In this document: positions 15,124-24,567 of the stretch, one piece after another
Layout of the letters: each line of letters opens with the position of its first letter
Position numbering within the stretch: position 1 is the first letter of the stretch
Source: Haloplanus litoreus
GTDB lineage: Archaea > Halobacteriota > Halobacteria > Halobacteriales > Haloferacaceae
Assembly (NCBI RefSeq): GCF_042677945.1
Contig: NZ_JBHUDN010000011.1
Length of the DNA: 64,000 nt
Strand: one strand, 5' to 3'
The notes under the pieces: model-generated
Databases searched by the model: none
What the model saw: only the letters and a program-made list of their open reading frames with translations
What the model was told of the DNA's origin: nothing
Program-made: the position numbers and the translations under genes

Positions 15124-16041
15124 ATGCCCTCCGACAGACGTGCGTTCCTCGCGAGTCTCGGCACCGCGGCGGCAGGGATGGCCGGCTGTCTCGGCGCTCC
15201 CGATGAATCGAACGGATCGCCGACGGCGACGGCGACGACGACGGCGACGCCCACCCCCGGTTCCACCGGGGCGGTAACGGCGCCGCTCGGCGAGACCATC
15301 GAGGTGGACGGCGTGCGCGTCACGGTCTCCGACCTCGTCGCGGCCCACTCCGTCCGGTATCTGTCCGCTCCCGACGCCTTCGACGTCGTCACGGCCGACG
15401 GCGACCAGTTCGTCTTCGTCTCCGTGGTCGCCGAGGGCGGGAGCCGCCCCCCATCGCCCGGTTCGTTCGGGATCGTCGTCGCCGACGTCCGGTACAGCTC
15501 CGGTCTCGAAGCGCTCGGTCCGGCGCGCGTCGATGCGCCCGTGCGTGGGCGCCGGTACGACGACACGGAGCGGCGCGGCTATCTGGCCTTTCGCCTTCCG
15601 GCCCCCGTCGCAACGACGGACCTCGCCGTCCTCTCCGACGAGGGGCGATGGACCGTCCCCCCGTCGGCGGCCGAGCCCCTCGGGTCGCCGCCGCCGTCGT
15701 TCGCGGCCAGCGTCGACGTTCCCGAGGCGGTCCCCGCGGACGACCCCGTCCCGATCACCGTCGACCTGACCAACGAGGGCGACGGCCCCGGCGTCTTTCG
15801 CGGGGCGATCAACTACCAGGGGCCGCTCTACTCCGCGGCGTCGTTCGACGTCTCGCTCGCGGCCGGCGAATCGACGACTCACGAGGCGACCGTCGACTAC
15901 TACGTCGACAGCGGGGTTCCCCCCGAGCGCGTCCAGTTCGCGGTGATCGGCCCGGGACTCTCCCGGTCGTTCGAGGTGACCATCGAGGGTGGGGGGACGC
16001 CGTCGGGGACGGGTACCGCCACCGGAACTGCGACCCACTGA
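15124..16041 (+). CDS. Tat-type lipoprotein, unknown function
   Basis: A 305-residue protein with a twin-arginine signal (SDRRAFLASLG, RR at 5-6) and a lipobox Cys22 (MAGC), followed by a Thr/Ala/Pro linker. The mature part is beta-rich with two halves; the second (about 195-290: PVPITVDLTNEGDGPGVF) resembles an Ig-like or CARDB-like fold. Probably a surface-anchored protein. No enzymatic motif seen. Confidence 0.8.
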   Translation: MPSDRRAFLASLGTAAAGMAGCLGAPDESNGSPTATATTTATPTPGSTGAVTAPLGETIEVDGVRVTVSDLVAAHSVRYLSAPDAFDVVTADGDQFVFVSVVAEGGSRPPSPGSFGIVVADVRYSSGLEALGPARVDAPVRGRRYDDTERRGYLAFRLPAPVATTDLAVLSDEGRWTVPPSAAEPLGSPPPSFAASVDVPEAVPADDPVPITVDLTNEGDGPGVFRGAINYQGPLYSAASFDVSLAAGESTTHEATVDYYVDSGVPPERVQFAVIGPGLSRSFEVTIEGGGTPSGTGTATGTATH

Positions 16042-16089
16042 GCCACACCCCGCGAAACTGGTAACTCTCCCGTCACGCTAGGGGTGTCC

Positions 16090-17073
16090 ATGGAGACTCT
16101 GCTTCTGGACGCCGAGACCGTCGAGGACAACGCTCCCATGGACCCGCTCGTCGACGCCGTCGAGTCGGCGTTCGCGGCCTACGAACGCGGCGACGCGACC
16201 ATGCCGCCGAAGTCCTACGTCGACCTCCCGCAGTACGACGGCGACTTCCGGTCGATGCCGGCCTACCTCCGGGCCGAGGACTGGGACGCCGCGGGCGTGA
16301 AGTGGGTGAACTCCCATCCACACAACGGGGAGCGCCACGGTCTCCCGACGGTCATGGGGACGATGATCTACTCCGACCCCGAGACGGCGGTGCCCCTCTC
16401 GATCATGGACGGCACGACGCTCACGACCCGGCGGACGGGTGCGGCCGCCGCCGTCGCCACCGACTACCTCGCCGTCGCGGACGCGACGTCGCTCGGCCTC
16501 GTCGGCGCGGGCGTCCAGTCGTTCGCGCAACTGGACGCCATCACGACGGTCCGGCCCATCGAGACGGTGGTCGTCGCCGACGCCGACGCCGAGCGGGCGG
16601 CGGCGTTCGTCGAGGACGTGAGCGACCGCTTCGACGCCCGCGTCGGATCCATCTCCGAGGCTGCCGCCTGCGACGTGCTCTCGACGGTGACGCCCGTCCG
16701 GGACCCAATCGTCGACGCCGTCGGCGAGCGCACCCACGTCAACGCGATCGGCGCCGACGCCCCCGGCAAACACGAACTCGCCGACGACCTGCTGGCGGCC
16801 GCGAAACTCGTCGTCGACGATCACGCGCAGTGTACCCACTCCGGCGAGATCAACGTACCCTACGAGGCGGGACGACTCACCGACGACGACATCCACGCCG
16901 CCCTCGGCGCCGTGGTGACCGGCGCGGCGACGGGACGGACCCCCGAGGACGGCGTCACCGTCTTCGACAGCACCGGCCTCGCCATCCAGGACGTGGCCGC
17001 CGCCCACGTCGTCTACGAACGCGCCTCCGCGGCCGGTGCCGGGACGGCCTTCGACCTGCTCGGCCTGGCCTAA
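16090..17073 (+). CDS. Ornithine cyclodeaminase/alanine dehydrogenase family enzyme
   Basis: A 327-residue member of the OCD/mu-crystallin family. Recognisable segments are MPPKSYVDLPQYDGDFRSMPAYL near the N-terminus, the substrate-region GTMIYSDPETAVPLSIMDGTTLTTRRTGA (in parts), and the NAD-binding LGLVGAGVQSFAQLDAI. Family members include ornithine cyclodeaminase, alanine dehydrogenase and imine reductases, so the exact substrate is open; several haloarchaeal versions are annotated alanine dehydrogenase. ATG 16090 is preferred to a GTG at 16084. The alpha/beta hydrolase gene converges on it with a four-base overlap. Confidence 0.85.
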   Translation: METLLLDAETVEDNAPMDPLVDAVESAFAAYERGDATMPPKSYVDLPQYDGDFRSMPAYLRAEDWDAAGVKWVNSHPHNGERHGLPTVMGTMIYSDPETAVPLSIMDGTTLTTRRTGAAAAVATDYLAVADATSLGLVGAGVQSFAQLDAITTVRPIETVVVADADAERAAAFVEDVSDRFDARVGSISEAAACDVLSTVTPVRDPIVDAVGERTHVNAIGADAPGKHELADDLLAAAKLVVDDHAQCTHSGEINVPYEAGRLTDDDIHAALGAVVTGAATGRTPEDGVTVFDSTGLAIQDVAAAHVVYERASAAGAGTAFDLLGLA

Positions 17074-18152
17074 CTGAGCCGTTCGCGCATCCAGTCGGCC
17101 GCGTAGGGACGATACTGGGTGACGCGGTTCTTACAGACGTGGTCGCCGTCGGGGTAGTACAGCAACTCGCCGTTGGGCGCTCGTTCGGCGATTCGCTCGG
17201 TCTGTTCGGGCGGGATGACGGTGTCGTTGCCGCCCGCGATCATGAGCGACGGCGCGGTCAGGTTCTCGATATCCCCGTGGAGCGTCATCCGCTCGGTCAC
17301 GTCGTCGGCCTCGACCAGCGAGTCGGTGTGACAGGCGTGGAGAAAGCCCTCCCGCATGCTCGGGTTGTACATCGAGGCGGCGCCGACGCTGAAGGGACCG
17401 GCAAGCCCCACGCAGGCGTCGAACCGGTCGTCGTTGGCGGCGACGTGCGGGGCGTAGAACCCGCCGATCGAGACGCCGTAGACGCCCAGACGCGAGGCGT
17501 CGACGCCGTCGAATCCCTGTGCGTGATCGACCGCGGCCGAGATGGCTTCGTGGTACTCTGGGGTCATGGGGCGGGTGTACCACGCCTCGCCCTGCCCGGG
17601 GCCGTCGACCGAGAGCGTCGCGACGCCGCGGGCGTGGAAGTCCGACGCCCGCGTGTGTTGTTCTTCCTTCGTCGAATCGAGTCCGGAGAGGAGAATCACC
17701 AGCGGCGACTCGTCGAGGCCGTCGGGACTGTGCGACGGCACCCGCAGGAAGCCCGGAACGTCGACCCCGCCCGGACACGGCGCTTCGATCCGTTCGGCCG
17801 CCGGATCGAGGTGTGGTCCCGCCTTCTCGAACAGTTCGACGCCGCGTCGGTGGACCGTCTCGCGGCGGTCCTCGTCGACGAACCACGCGAACGAGCCGAA
17901 GTGACAGTACATCGACGCACGGAGGTAGTGTTCGCCCGCACTCGTCGAGTTGCCCGCCGCCTCCGCGTCCCGTCCGCGTTCGGCGTGTTCCTCACCGACC
18001 GCCGCGAAGGCGTCGCACCACTCCGCCCACGTGTCGATATCCGCTCGCAGGTTCTGCAGGTCGTACCGGTCGAGGCCCTTGGCGAGAAATCGCGTCCACC
18101 ACCGGTCGAAGCGGTCTTCGACGTACTCCCGGCCGCGTCCGTCGTCGGTCAT
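17070..18152 (-). CDS. Alpha/beta hydrolase
   Basis: A 360-residue serine hydrolase. A helical N-terminal part (about 1-120) precedes the hydrolase fold with the nucleophile elbow GVSIGG (LGVYGVSIGGFYAPH), oxyanion-region LSGLDSTKEE and catalytic His in DGDHVC near the end. The layout matches the FrsA/2,6-dihydroxypseudooxynicotine-hydrolase-like group with a helical cap at the N-terminus. Substrate unknown. The ATG at 18152 fits MTDDGRGREYVEDRF; a TATA-like stretch (ACTTATTTTC read leftward, about 18256-18268) lies upstream. Confidence 0.85.
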   Translation of the reverse strand: MTDDGRGREYVEDRFDRWWTRFLAKGLDRYDLQNLRADIDTWAEWCDAFAAVGEEHAERGRDAEAAGNSTSAGEHYLRASMYCHFGSFAWFVDEDRRETVHRRGVELFEKAGPHLDPAAERIEAPCPGGVDVPGFLRVPSHSPDGLDESPLVILLSGLDSTKEEQHTRASDFHARGVATLSVDGPGQGEAWYTRPMTPEYHEAISAAVDHAQGFDGVDASRLGVYGVSIGGFYAPHVAANDDRFDACVGLAGPFSVGAASMYNPSMREGFLHACHTDSLVEADDVTERMTLHGDIENLTAPSLMIAGGNDTVIPPEQTERIAERAPNGELLYYPDGDHVCKNRVTQYRPYAADWMRERLS

Positions 18153-18285
18153 CGGTTCCCCGTGTCGCGCGCTCCGTTCCACTGCCGTCGCCGTTCCAGC
18201 GTCGTCGTGACCGTCCGTATCGAATCGTACACGCGTGGCGCAACGTTGGTCAGTCCGAAAATAAGTATTTCCGTGAGGAGACGGG

Positions 18286-18516
18286 TCACTCCGCCGTCGG
18301 GGCGACGGCGTCGAGGGCGTTCGTGACCGCCCCCACCAGGAGCAGAATCGGCAACGACGGGAGGAGGATCACTATGCCGAGAAAGGGACTCCATCCGATC
18401 ACGTCCACCTCGGCGCCGGGGCGGGAACGAAACGACTCGCTGACCGTTCGATAGACGGCCGTCGTGCCCGCGTCCTCGTCGGCGTCGCTCGTGGACGAGA
18501 TACGCGGGGCCGACAA
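18286..18516 (-). CDS. Small single-TM protein
   Basis: A 76-residue frame with a soluble acidic N-terminus and one hydrophobic segment (FLGIVILLPSLPILLLVGAV). The only start covering the full frame is TTG at 18516; a shorter start is possible. It lies between leuS and the hydrolase on the same strand. Composition is acceptable for a real gene but the unusual start lowers certainty. Confidence 0.45.
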   Translation of the reverse strand: MSAPRISSTSDADEDAGTTAVYRTVSESFRSRPGAEVDVIGWSPFLGIVILLPSLPILLLVGAVTNALDAVAPTAE

Positions 18517-18534
18517 TAACTGTTTCCTGTCCGA

Positions 18535-21402
18535 CTATTCGAGGTAGATCGCCGGGCGGAAGGGGACGGCGTCGCCGGCCTTCTCGCCCGGGTCTGGCGG
18601 GTCGGCGTCCTCGGCGTAGACGGTCACGTCGGCGTCGAACTCGCGTTCGAGGAAGGGAACGGCCGCCTCGTAGACGCGCGTTTCGTCCAGGTCGCGCATG
18701 GCGTCGACCGTTCCGTCGTCCAAGTCACGCGCGAGTTCGACGAGTTCGCCCGCGAGGTCGTTCACCTCGTTCCCCCGTTCTCGGAGGTCCGGATCGCTCA
18801 TCGCCTCGCTCATCACGGCACCCACGTCTGGGCCGGCCTCGGCGACCGCGTCGAACACCGTCCGCTTCCAGTCGGCGGCGACGTACACCCGTATCGTGTC
18901 GGGATCGGTGCCCGTCACGTCGACGATGTCGTGGATGTCTTCCGTGAGCCGTTCGATCTGCCGTTCCTGCAGTTCTGCCCCGGTGCTCTCCAAGGCGGGA
19001 TCGACCTCGGGCCACGGGACGTCCTCGGCCGGGTCGCCAGTCAGCCGTTCGTGGAGTTCGTTCGCCATGAACGGGACGAACGGTGCGAGGAGGCGCAGTC
19101 GGGTCTCCAGGGCGTGTCGGAGCGTCCACTGGGCGCCCGCACGGTCCTGGTCGGTACGACGGCGGTACCACCGGAGCGACTCTTCGAAGCCGTAGAAGGC
19201 TGTCTGGCTCGCCGACCGCGTTTCGGAGCCGTCCATCGCCTCCGTCACCTCGCGGACGGTCCGCTGGAGCTTCGAGAGCAGCCACCGGTCGATGTGTTCG
19301 AGGTCCTGGGCCGCGGGGTCGTCGTCGAACGTCGAGACCGGCTCCTCGGCCAGCAGTTCCTGGGCGCGGTTCCAGAACCGTTCGAGCTGGTTACGGACGC
19401 TCTCGACTTGCCCGGCGCGCCAGTCGTAGTCCTGCCACGGCTCCGCGGAGTTGAGCAGGAAAAAGCGCACCGTGTCGGCGCCGTACCGTTCGATGGCCTC
19501 GCCGGGGAGGACGACGTGGCCCTTCGAGGATGACATCTTCTCGCCCTCCAGCAGGCCCATGCCCATGATGACGATGCCAGCCGGCCACTGCGATTCGTCG
19601 AACAGCTCCGCGTGGTGGAACAGGTAGAACGTGAGGTGATTCGAGATGAGGTCGTTCGCGGAGAAGCGGTAGTCGACGGGGTACCAGTACTGCCACTCCT
19701 CGCGCAGGTCGAGCGCCCGCGGATCGGGGTCCTCGACGGCCTCGGAGCCGTAAAAGAGGGCGTCGAAGAAGTCCCGGTCGAGGTCGTCGACCGGAATCTC
19801 GCGCAGGCGCGGCGCGAGCGTGTAGTACGCCATGTAGATGGTCGAGTCCGAGAGGGGTTCGATGACGAAGTCGTCGTCCCACGGCAGGCGCGTCCCCAGC
19901 CCGTAGTTGCGGATACACGGCCACTCGTTGAGCCAGTCGATGGTGTGGTAGTACTCGCCCTCGGTGTTCTCGGGGACGCACTCCATGTTCTCGACGACCC
20001 GTTTCGTCATCTCCTTCCAGTCCTCGTCGTTGTACCGGAGGAACCAGGTGTCCTGTTCGGCCACCTCGACGTGGCCGCCACACCGGCAGACGACCTCCTC
20101 GGAGAACTCGTACATCGTCCCGAAGTGGCCGGCGTCGATGCCGGCGTCGCGGTAGGCCTCGCGCACGTCTTCGATCACCTCGCCGCCGAACTCCTCGTAG
20201 TCGTCGTGGAGGCGGCCGGCGTGGAACTCGCGGTTGTACAGTTCCTTCGTCACGTCCTCCAGTTCGGGATCGTTCGAGGACTCGACGCCCGCCGACTCGA
20301 CGGCGTCGCGGGCGGGGACGTCGCCGTACCCCTCGACGTCGAGGATCGGAATCGGTTCGATAGCATCGACGACGGCAGGGTCGACGCCGTAGCGTTCCAT
20401 CCGTTCGTCGTCCGCCTTCGCCTCCTGCAGGGCGAGGTAGTCGTCCGGCGAGTGGGCGGGCACCGACATGACGACGCCCGTCGCGTTGTCGGGGTCGACG
20501 AACGTCGCCGGCAGGACCGGCACCTCGTCGCCGGTTACGGGGTTGGTGACATCCTCGCCGACCAGTTCCGCACCGGAGAACCGCTCTTCGACGTGCACGT
20601 CGTGGGCCTGCAGGCGGAGTTTCTCCGTCGCCGCCTCGCTCACGAGCCACGTCTCGCCGTCGACCGTCGCGCGTACGTAGGTTCCGTCGGGGTTCACGTA
20701 GGCGTTCGTAACGCCCCGTACCGTCTCCGGTCGGAGCGTCGCCATCGGCACCACCGCGTCGTCGAGGCCGAAGCGGATCAGGGTGTACTCCTGATACTCG
20801 GCCTCCTCACCCTCCAGAATGTCGTGGGTTGTGACCGGCTGTTCCTCGTTCGTGCAGTATTTGACGGGGTGGAGGCCCTTCTCCAGTCGGCCCCGCTCCC
20901 GCAGGGTCTCGTACTGCCAGGTGATGAACTTCGAGTAGCGGTCGTCGTTGGTGGTGAACTCGCGTCGCCAGTCGATGGAGAGACCCAGCGATTTCATCCC
21001 CCGCTTGTAATGTTCCTCGATGAAGTAGCGGGCGTAGCCCATCGGCGTCTCCAGTTCCTGGAGGGTGTCCTCGGGCACGTCGTAGGTGTCCCGGAGGACC
21101 GACAGTTGCTCCTCCTCGCCTTTCTTCAGGCGTTCGACGGCGCCGATGATCGGCGTGCCGGTGACGTGCCAGGCGATGGGAAAGAGGACGTTGTCGCCCT
21201 GCTGGCGGCGGTAGCGGGCGTACACGTCCGGCACGGTGTACGTCCGGGCGTGTCCGATGTGCATCCCGCCGCTCGGGTAGGGATACGGCACGGTGATGAA
21301 CGTCGCGTCCTCTCCCTCGCTGTCCGGGTCGGCTTCGTACCGGCCCGTCTCGGCCCAGCGCTCCCGCCAGCGCTCCTCGATGTCCTGCGGGTCGTAGTCC
21401 AT
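18535..21402 (-). CDS. leuS: Leucyl-tRNA synthetase
   Basis: A 955-residue class I aminoacyl-tRNA synthetase of the archaeal/eukaryal LeuRS type. The HIGH motif is at residues 48-51 (GGMHIGHART), and the KMSKS loop reads KMSSSKG at 622-628. Between them lies the large CP1 editing domain (about 190-400), and a C-terminal anticodon-binding region follows. It charges tRNA-Leu with leucine using ATP. Length is normal. Transcribed away from the histidine kinase at 21588. Confidence 0.97.
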   Translation of the reverse strand: MDYDPQDIEERWRERWAETGRYEADPDSEGEDATFITVPYPYPSGGMHIGHARTYTVPDVYARYRRQQGDNVLFPIAWHVTGTPIIGAVERLKKGEEEQLSVLRDTYDVPEDTLQELETPMGYARYFIEEHYKRGMKSLGLSIDWRREFTTNDDRYSKFITWQYETLRERGRLEKGLHPVKYCTNEEQPVTTHDILEGEEAEYQEYTLIRFGLDDAVVPMATLRPETVRGVTNAYVNPDGTYVRATVDGETWLVSEAATEKLRLQAHDVHVEERFSGAELVGEDVTNPVTGDEVPVLPATFVDPDNATGVVMSVPAHSPDDYLALQEAKADDERMERYGVDPAVVDAIEPIPILDVEGYGDVPARDAVESAGVESSNDPELEDVTKELYNREFHAGRLHDDYEEFGGEVIEDVREAYRDAGIDAGHFGTMYEFSEEVVCRCGGHVEVAEQDTWFLRYNDEDWKEMTKRVVENMECVPENTEGEYYHTIDWLNEWPCIRNYGLGTRLPWDDDFVIEPLSDSTIYMAYYTLAPRLREIPVDDLDRDFFDALFYGSEAVEDPDPRALDLREEWQYWYPVDYRFSANDLISNHLTFYLFHHAELFDESQWPAGIVIMGMGLLEGEKMSSSKGHVVLPGEAIERYGADTVRFFLLNSAEPWQDYDWRAGQVESVRNQLERFWNRAQELLAEEPVSTFDDDPAAQDLEHIDRWLLSKLQRTVREVTEAMDGSETRSASQTAFYGFEESLRWYRRRTDQDRAGAQWTLRHALETRLRLLAPFVPFMANELHERLTGDPAEDVPWPEVDPALESTGAELQERQIERLTEDIHDIVDVTGTDPDTIRVYVAADWKRTVFDAVAEAGPDVGAVMSEAMSDPDLRERGNEVNDLAGELVELARDLDDGTVDAMRDLDETRVYEAAVPFLEREFDADVTVYAEDADPPDPGEKAGDAVPFRPAIYLE

Positions 21403-21587
21403 ACTCCGGTGGAGGTCCCCCCGACCTAAAATAACTCCTATACCACCGGGCGATCGGGGGCTCGCCGGCCGAAACGGGAGCCATCTCGCAGTATCACGAC
21501 TGAACCGTACGGATAAGAGGCCATTATCCTGGGCCGGGGTTCCGGTAAGCGACCATTATCTATCCGTGCCCCCGATGACAATCCAGG

Positions 21588-23024
21588 GTGAGAACAGTCG
21601 TGACACGGTCGTCGCTCGGACGGGTCGTCGGGACGGGCGTTCTCGTCGGTCTCGCCGTCGCGGTCCTCGTCGTCTGGGACGGACGCCTTGGCAACGGGGC
21701 GTGGCAAACGCCAAGTCGCGTCGCCGCTCCGGCCGGGTTGGTGATCCTCCTCGTCGTCGTGGCCGGGTGGCTCCTCCGGAGTGACCTCGACGGGTGGGTC
21801 GCCATCCAGGTTCCCGTGACGACGCTTCTCGGCGTGGTCGTCTTCGGCGGCGTCGCCTGGGGTGTGACTCTCGACTCCGCGACCGGATCGCGGACGGCGC
21901 TGGTGGTGTTGAACTTCGCGGGCGCGGGCGGTGCCGTCGGCGTCCTCATCGGGCTGTTCACGGCGAAACAGTCGGCGACGATCCGGTCGCTCCACACCGC
22001 CCGCGACGAGTACCGGGCCCTCTTCGACGGCATCGGCGATACGGTCATCGTCCACGACACGCGGGGACGGATCATCGCCGCCAACGAGGTGGCGGCGGTC
22101 CGACTCGGCTGTGACCCGTCGTCGCTCGAGGGGCGCTCCATCGACGACGTCGAGGGTGACGCCGCCTTCGACGGCCGGCACGCCGCGGGCGGGGATCGTC
22201 TCGTCTACGAGACGGTCCACGTGACCGCCGACGGCGGGGCCGTTCCCGTCGAGGTCAGCGCTCGGCTCGTCCGGTACCACGACGCGCCGGCCGTGCTTTC
22301 CGTTGCCCGGGATATCAGCGAGCGGCGGGCCTCCGAGCGTGAACTATCGCAGGCCCGTGACCAGCTACGGGCGCTCAACCGGGTGCTTCGACACGACATC
22401 CGCAACGATATGCAGATCGTTCTCGGCCACGCCGAACTCCTCGACGACCACGTCGACGAGGCGGGGCGGGACCACCTCGAGACGATCACCGACACCGGCG
22501 AACACGTCGTCGAACTCACCCGAAGCTCCCGTGACCTCGCGCGGACGGTCGCCGGGGGGACGGAACTGCCGCTGGAGGCGGTGTCGCTCTCGGAGACGCT
22601 CCGGGGCGAACTGGACCGGCGACGGAAGGTGTTCACCGACGCGGAGTTGGTCCTGGAGGGCGACGTGCCGGACGTCGAGGTTCGGGCGAACGATCTGCTC
22701 TCCTCGGTGTTCCGGAACCTGCTGAACAACGCCGTCCAGCACAGCGACCGCGACGAACCCACCGTCACCGTCTCGGCTGACCTCCTACGGGGTCCTCATC
22801 GCGTCCGCGTTCGCGTCGCCGACGACGGTCCGGGCATCCCGGCGGAACTGGAAGATGACGTCTTCGGCAGGGGCCAGAGGGGCCTCGAGAGCGAGGGAAC
22901 GGGGCTGGGGCTGTATCTCGTCGAATCGCTCGTCGACCACTACGGCGGCGAGGTGTGGGTCGAGGAGAACGACCCCCGCGGCACCGTCGTGGTCGTCGAA
23001 CTCCCGCTTGCGGACCGGGACTGA
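21588..23024 (+). CDS. Membrane PAS-domain histidine kinase
   Basis: A 478-residue sensor kinase. Residues 1-125 hold about four hydrophobic helices, 130-250 a PAS domain (YRALFDGIGDTVIVHDTRGRIIAAN), then the HisKA box with phospho-His269 (VLRHDIRNDMQ), and a HATPase_c domain with N box (FRNLLNNAVQHS), G1 (DDGPGIP) and G2 (GTGLGLYLV). It should autophosphorylate and signal to a response regulator not found here. GTG start at 21588. The last third is nearly identical in DNA to the kinase at 24551-25990 on the other strand. Its TGA stop coincides with the end of repeat A. Confidence 0.9.
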   Translation: MRTVVTRSSLGRVVGTGVLVGLAVAVLVVWDGRLGNGAWQTPSRVAAPAGLVILLVVVAGWLLRSDLDGWVAIQVPVTTLLGVVVFGGVAWGVTLDSATGSRTALVVLNFAGAGGAVGVLIGLFTAKQSATIRSLHTARDEYRALFDGIGDTVIVHDTRGRIIAANEVAAVRLGCDPSSLEGRSIDDVEGDAAFDGRHAAGGDRLVYETVHVTADGGAVPVEVSARLVRYHDAPAVLSVARDISERRASERELSQARDQLRALNRVLRHDIRNDMQIVLGHAELLDDHVDEAGRDHLETITDTGEHVVELTRSSRDLARTVAGGTELPLEAVSLSETLRGELDRRRKVFTDAELVLEGDVPDVEVRANDLLSSVFRNLLNNAVQHSDRDEPTVTVSADLLRGPHRVRVRVADDGPGIPAELEDDVFGRGQRGLESEGTGLGLYLVESLVDHYGGEVWVEENDPRGTVVVVELPLADRD

Positions 23025-23108
23025 GACGGCTCGTCGTCACTGTGTCCCGGCCGTCGCCGACCACGGGGGACGACGGCGGCCGAAACTGACTGACAACAGT
23101 CCGTACGA
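23022..23108. repeat. Dispersed palindromic repeat A
   Basis: An imperfect long palindrome: left end TGAGACGGCTCGTCGTCAC, centre CCCGGCCGTCGCCGACCAC, right end ACTGACAACAGTCCGTACG. It lies between the convergent kinase and hsp20 genes; its first three bases are the kinase stop codon. It matches repeats B-F in ends and core (GTCGTAACCGT..., CGACCACCGGAGAC..., AACTGAC...GTCCGTA). Confidence 0.7.
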
Positions 23109-23114
23109 GACCGA

Positions 23115-23525
23115 TCACTCGACGTCGATGTGGCGCACGTCGCCGTCGGCTTCGACGGGAACCGTCACCGTCAGCACGCCGTTCCGGTAGGTCGCCGTGG
23201 CGTTCTCGCCGTCGACCGCCACGGGCAGGTGGATCGTACGTCGCACCGTGCGGTGGTGGCGCTCGCGGCGCACGTAGGAGTCGTCGTCGGACGACGACTC
23301 CATCTCGGATTCGGCGCGGACCGTCAGGCGGTCGTCGTCGATAGAGATGTCGAACTCCCCCTTCTCGAAGCCGGGGACGTCCGCCGTCACGACGAGTTCG
23401 TCGTCGTGGTGGGCGATGTCGACGGCGAAGTCGGCGCTCCCGGAGACGGCTCGGCCCATCGTGCCGAAGCCCTGGTTCATCCGCTCGAACAGGTCGTCGA
23501 AGTCACTGAAGTAGTTGGGTTGCAT
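23115..23525 (-). CDS. hsp20: Hsp20-family small heat-shock protein
   Basis: A 136-residue protein. After an N-terminal arm (FSDFDDLFERMNQGFG) comes an alpha-crystallin domain (about 30-125: ELVVTADVPGFEKGEFDI through the GVLTVTVPV motif, the conserved G-x-L-x-V). It acts as an ATP-independent holdase. The ATG at 23525 precedes the family-typical N-terminus. A leftward A/T box (about 23561-23568, CTTTATG) may be its promoter. Confidence 0.9.
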   Translation of the reverse strand: MQPNYFSDFDDLFERMNQGFGTMGRAVSGSADFAVDIAHHDDELVVTADVPGFEKGEFDISIDDDRLTVRAESEMESSSDDDSYVRRERHHRTVRRTIHLPVAVDGENATATYRNGVLTVTVPVEADGDVRHIDVE

Positions 23526-23631
23526 CGGGTAATTCACCGGGACGTTGTACGCTCGGTGAGGGCATAAAGATAGCAGGACGGGAGCTATCCATGCGCACGA
23601 TAGCTGGCCTGTAGGCACCGTCTGCGGCACC

Positions 23632-24435
23632 TCAGACGACGTGGCGTGTGTCGTACGAGCCGAGGCGTCGGACCCACCCGTTGGCGGCGATATTCTCTAC
23701 GTCCTCGACGGCCGCCTGCGCGTGGTCCTCGTAGAGGCCCGCCTCGAAGTCGATGTGGAAGAGGTAATCGCCGAGGCGGTCACCGGTGGGTCGGGACTCC
23801 ACACGCGAGAGATTGATGTCGCGGTCGGCGAAGGCCTCCAGCAGTTCCAGGAGGAGGCCGGGGTAGTTGGCGTTCGGGTTGACGATGATCGTCGACTTTC
23901 CGCCGGCGTCGGAGCGTTCCTCGGCGGGCGAGATGACGAAAAACCGGGTGGCGTTGGAGCTTCGGTCCTGGATGTCTTCGGCGAGCACCTGAAGGTCGTC
24001 GCCCGCGTTGTCGGGGTGGGCGATGGCGGCGACGGTGTCGTCTTCGCGGGCGTGTTCGACGCCGCGGGCGGTGCTCGCGACGGCTTCGAGGGTCACGTCC
24101 GGATACTCCGCTTCGAGGAAGGTTCGACACTGGGCGAGCGCCTGCGAGTGGCTGGCGACGACGTCGAACGACTCCGACTGGGCGATCAGCGCGTGCCGGA
24201 TCGGCGTGACGACTTCCTCGACGACGCCGACGTCGTAGGCGGACAGGGCGTCGAGCGTCTCCGTAACGCTTCCCTCGATGCTGTTCTCGATAGGGACGAC
24301 CCCGCGGCGGTACTCGCCGTCGGCGACCGCCTCGACGATGGCCGTCACGGATTCGCTGAACGTCACCTCGTCGGCGACCGCTCGCGCGGCGCGGTGGGAG
24401 TACGTCCCCGCCGGACCGAGCGTGATGGCTTCCAT
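23632..24435 (-). CDS. pheA: Prephenate dehydratase
   Basis: A 267-residue enzyme converting prephenate to phenylpyruvate in phenylalanine synthesis. The catalytic domain contains GPAGTYSHRAA, the PIENSIEGSV motif and the TRFFVIS motif with the catalytic Thr; residues about 185-265 form an ACT regulatory domain (LLELLEAFADRDINLSRVESRPT) for feedback control by phenylalanine. ATG at 24435. No chorismate mutase is fused. Confidence 0.95.
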   Translation of the reverse strand: MEAITLGPAGTYSHRAARAVADEVTFSESVTAIVEAVADGEYRRGVVPIENSIEGSVTETLDALSAYDVGVVEEVVTPIRHALIAQSESFDVVASHSQALAQCRTFLEAEYPDVTLEAVASTARGVEHAREDDTVAAIAHPDNAGDDLQVLAEDIQDRSSNATRFFVISPAEERSDAGGKSTIIVNPNANYPGLLLELLEAFADRDINLSRVESRPTGDRLGDYLFHIDFEAGLYEDHAQAAVEDVENIAANGWVRRLGSYDTRHVV

Positions 24436-24480
24436 GGGCCGAGGGTCGCCGTGCGCGGTGAAAAACGCGTCGGGTTCCGG

Positions 24481-24567
24481 TGTCGTGCGGATCGCTGTCC
24501 CCGGTTGCCGATGGTTCGCCGACCCGTCTCGACGAACCACCGGAATCGACTTACGACCGTCCGTCCC
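24481..24567. repeat. Dispersed palindromic repeat C
   Basis: A palindromic element between pheA and the second kinase: left TGTCGTGCGGATCGCTGTCC, centre with an internal hairpin (TGGTTCGCCGA.../GACGAACCA), right GACTTACGACCGTCCGTCC. The kinase's last codons and TAA stop (24551-24553) lie inside it. This is the most diverged of the six copies at the outer end. Confidence 0.6.

Noticed and set aside
15215..15260. ACGGCGACG-type short repeats as a microsatellite
   Set aside because: They encode the Thr/Ala linker of the lipoprotein; simple codon repetition.
16302..18326. Rightward 674-codon frame
   Set aside because: Extremely Arg-rich start, in the wrong frame of the OCD gene and antisense to the hydrolase; a by-product of high GC.
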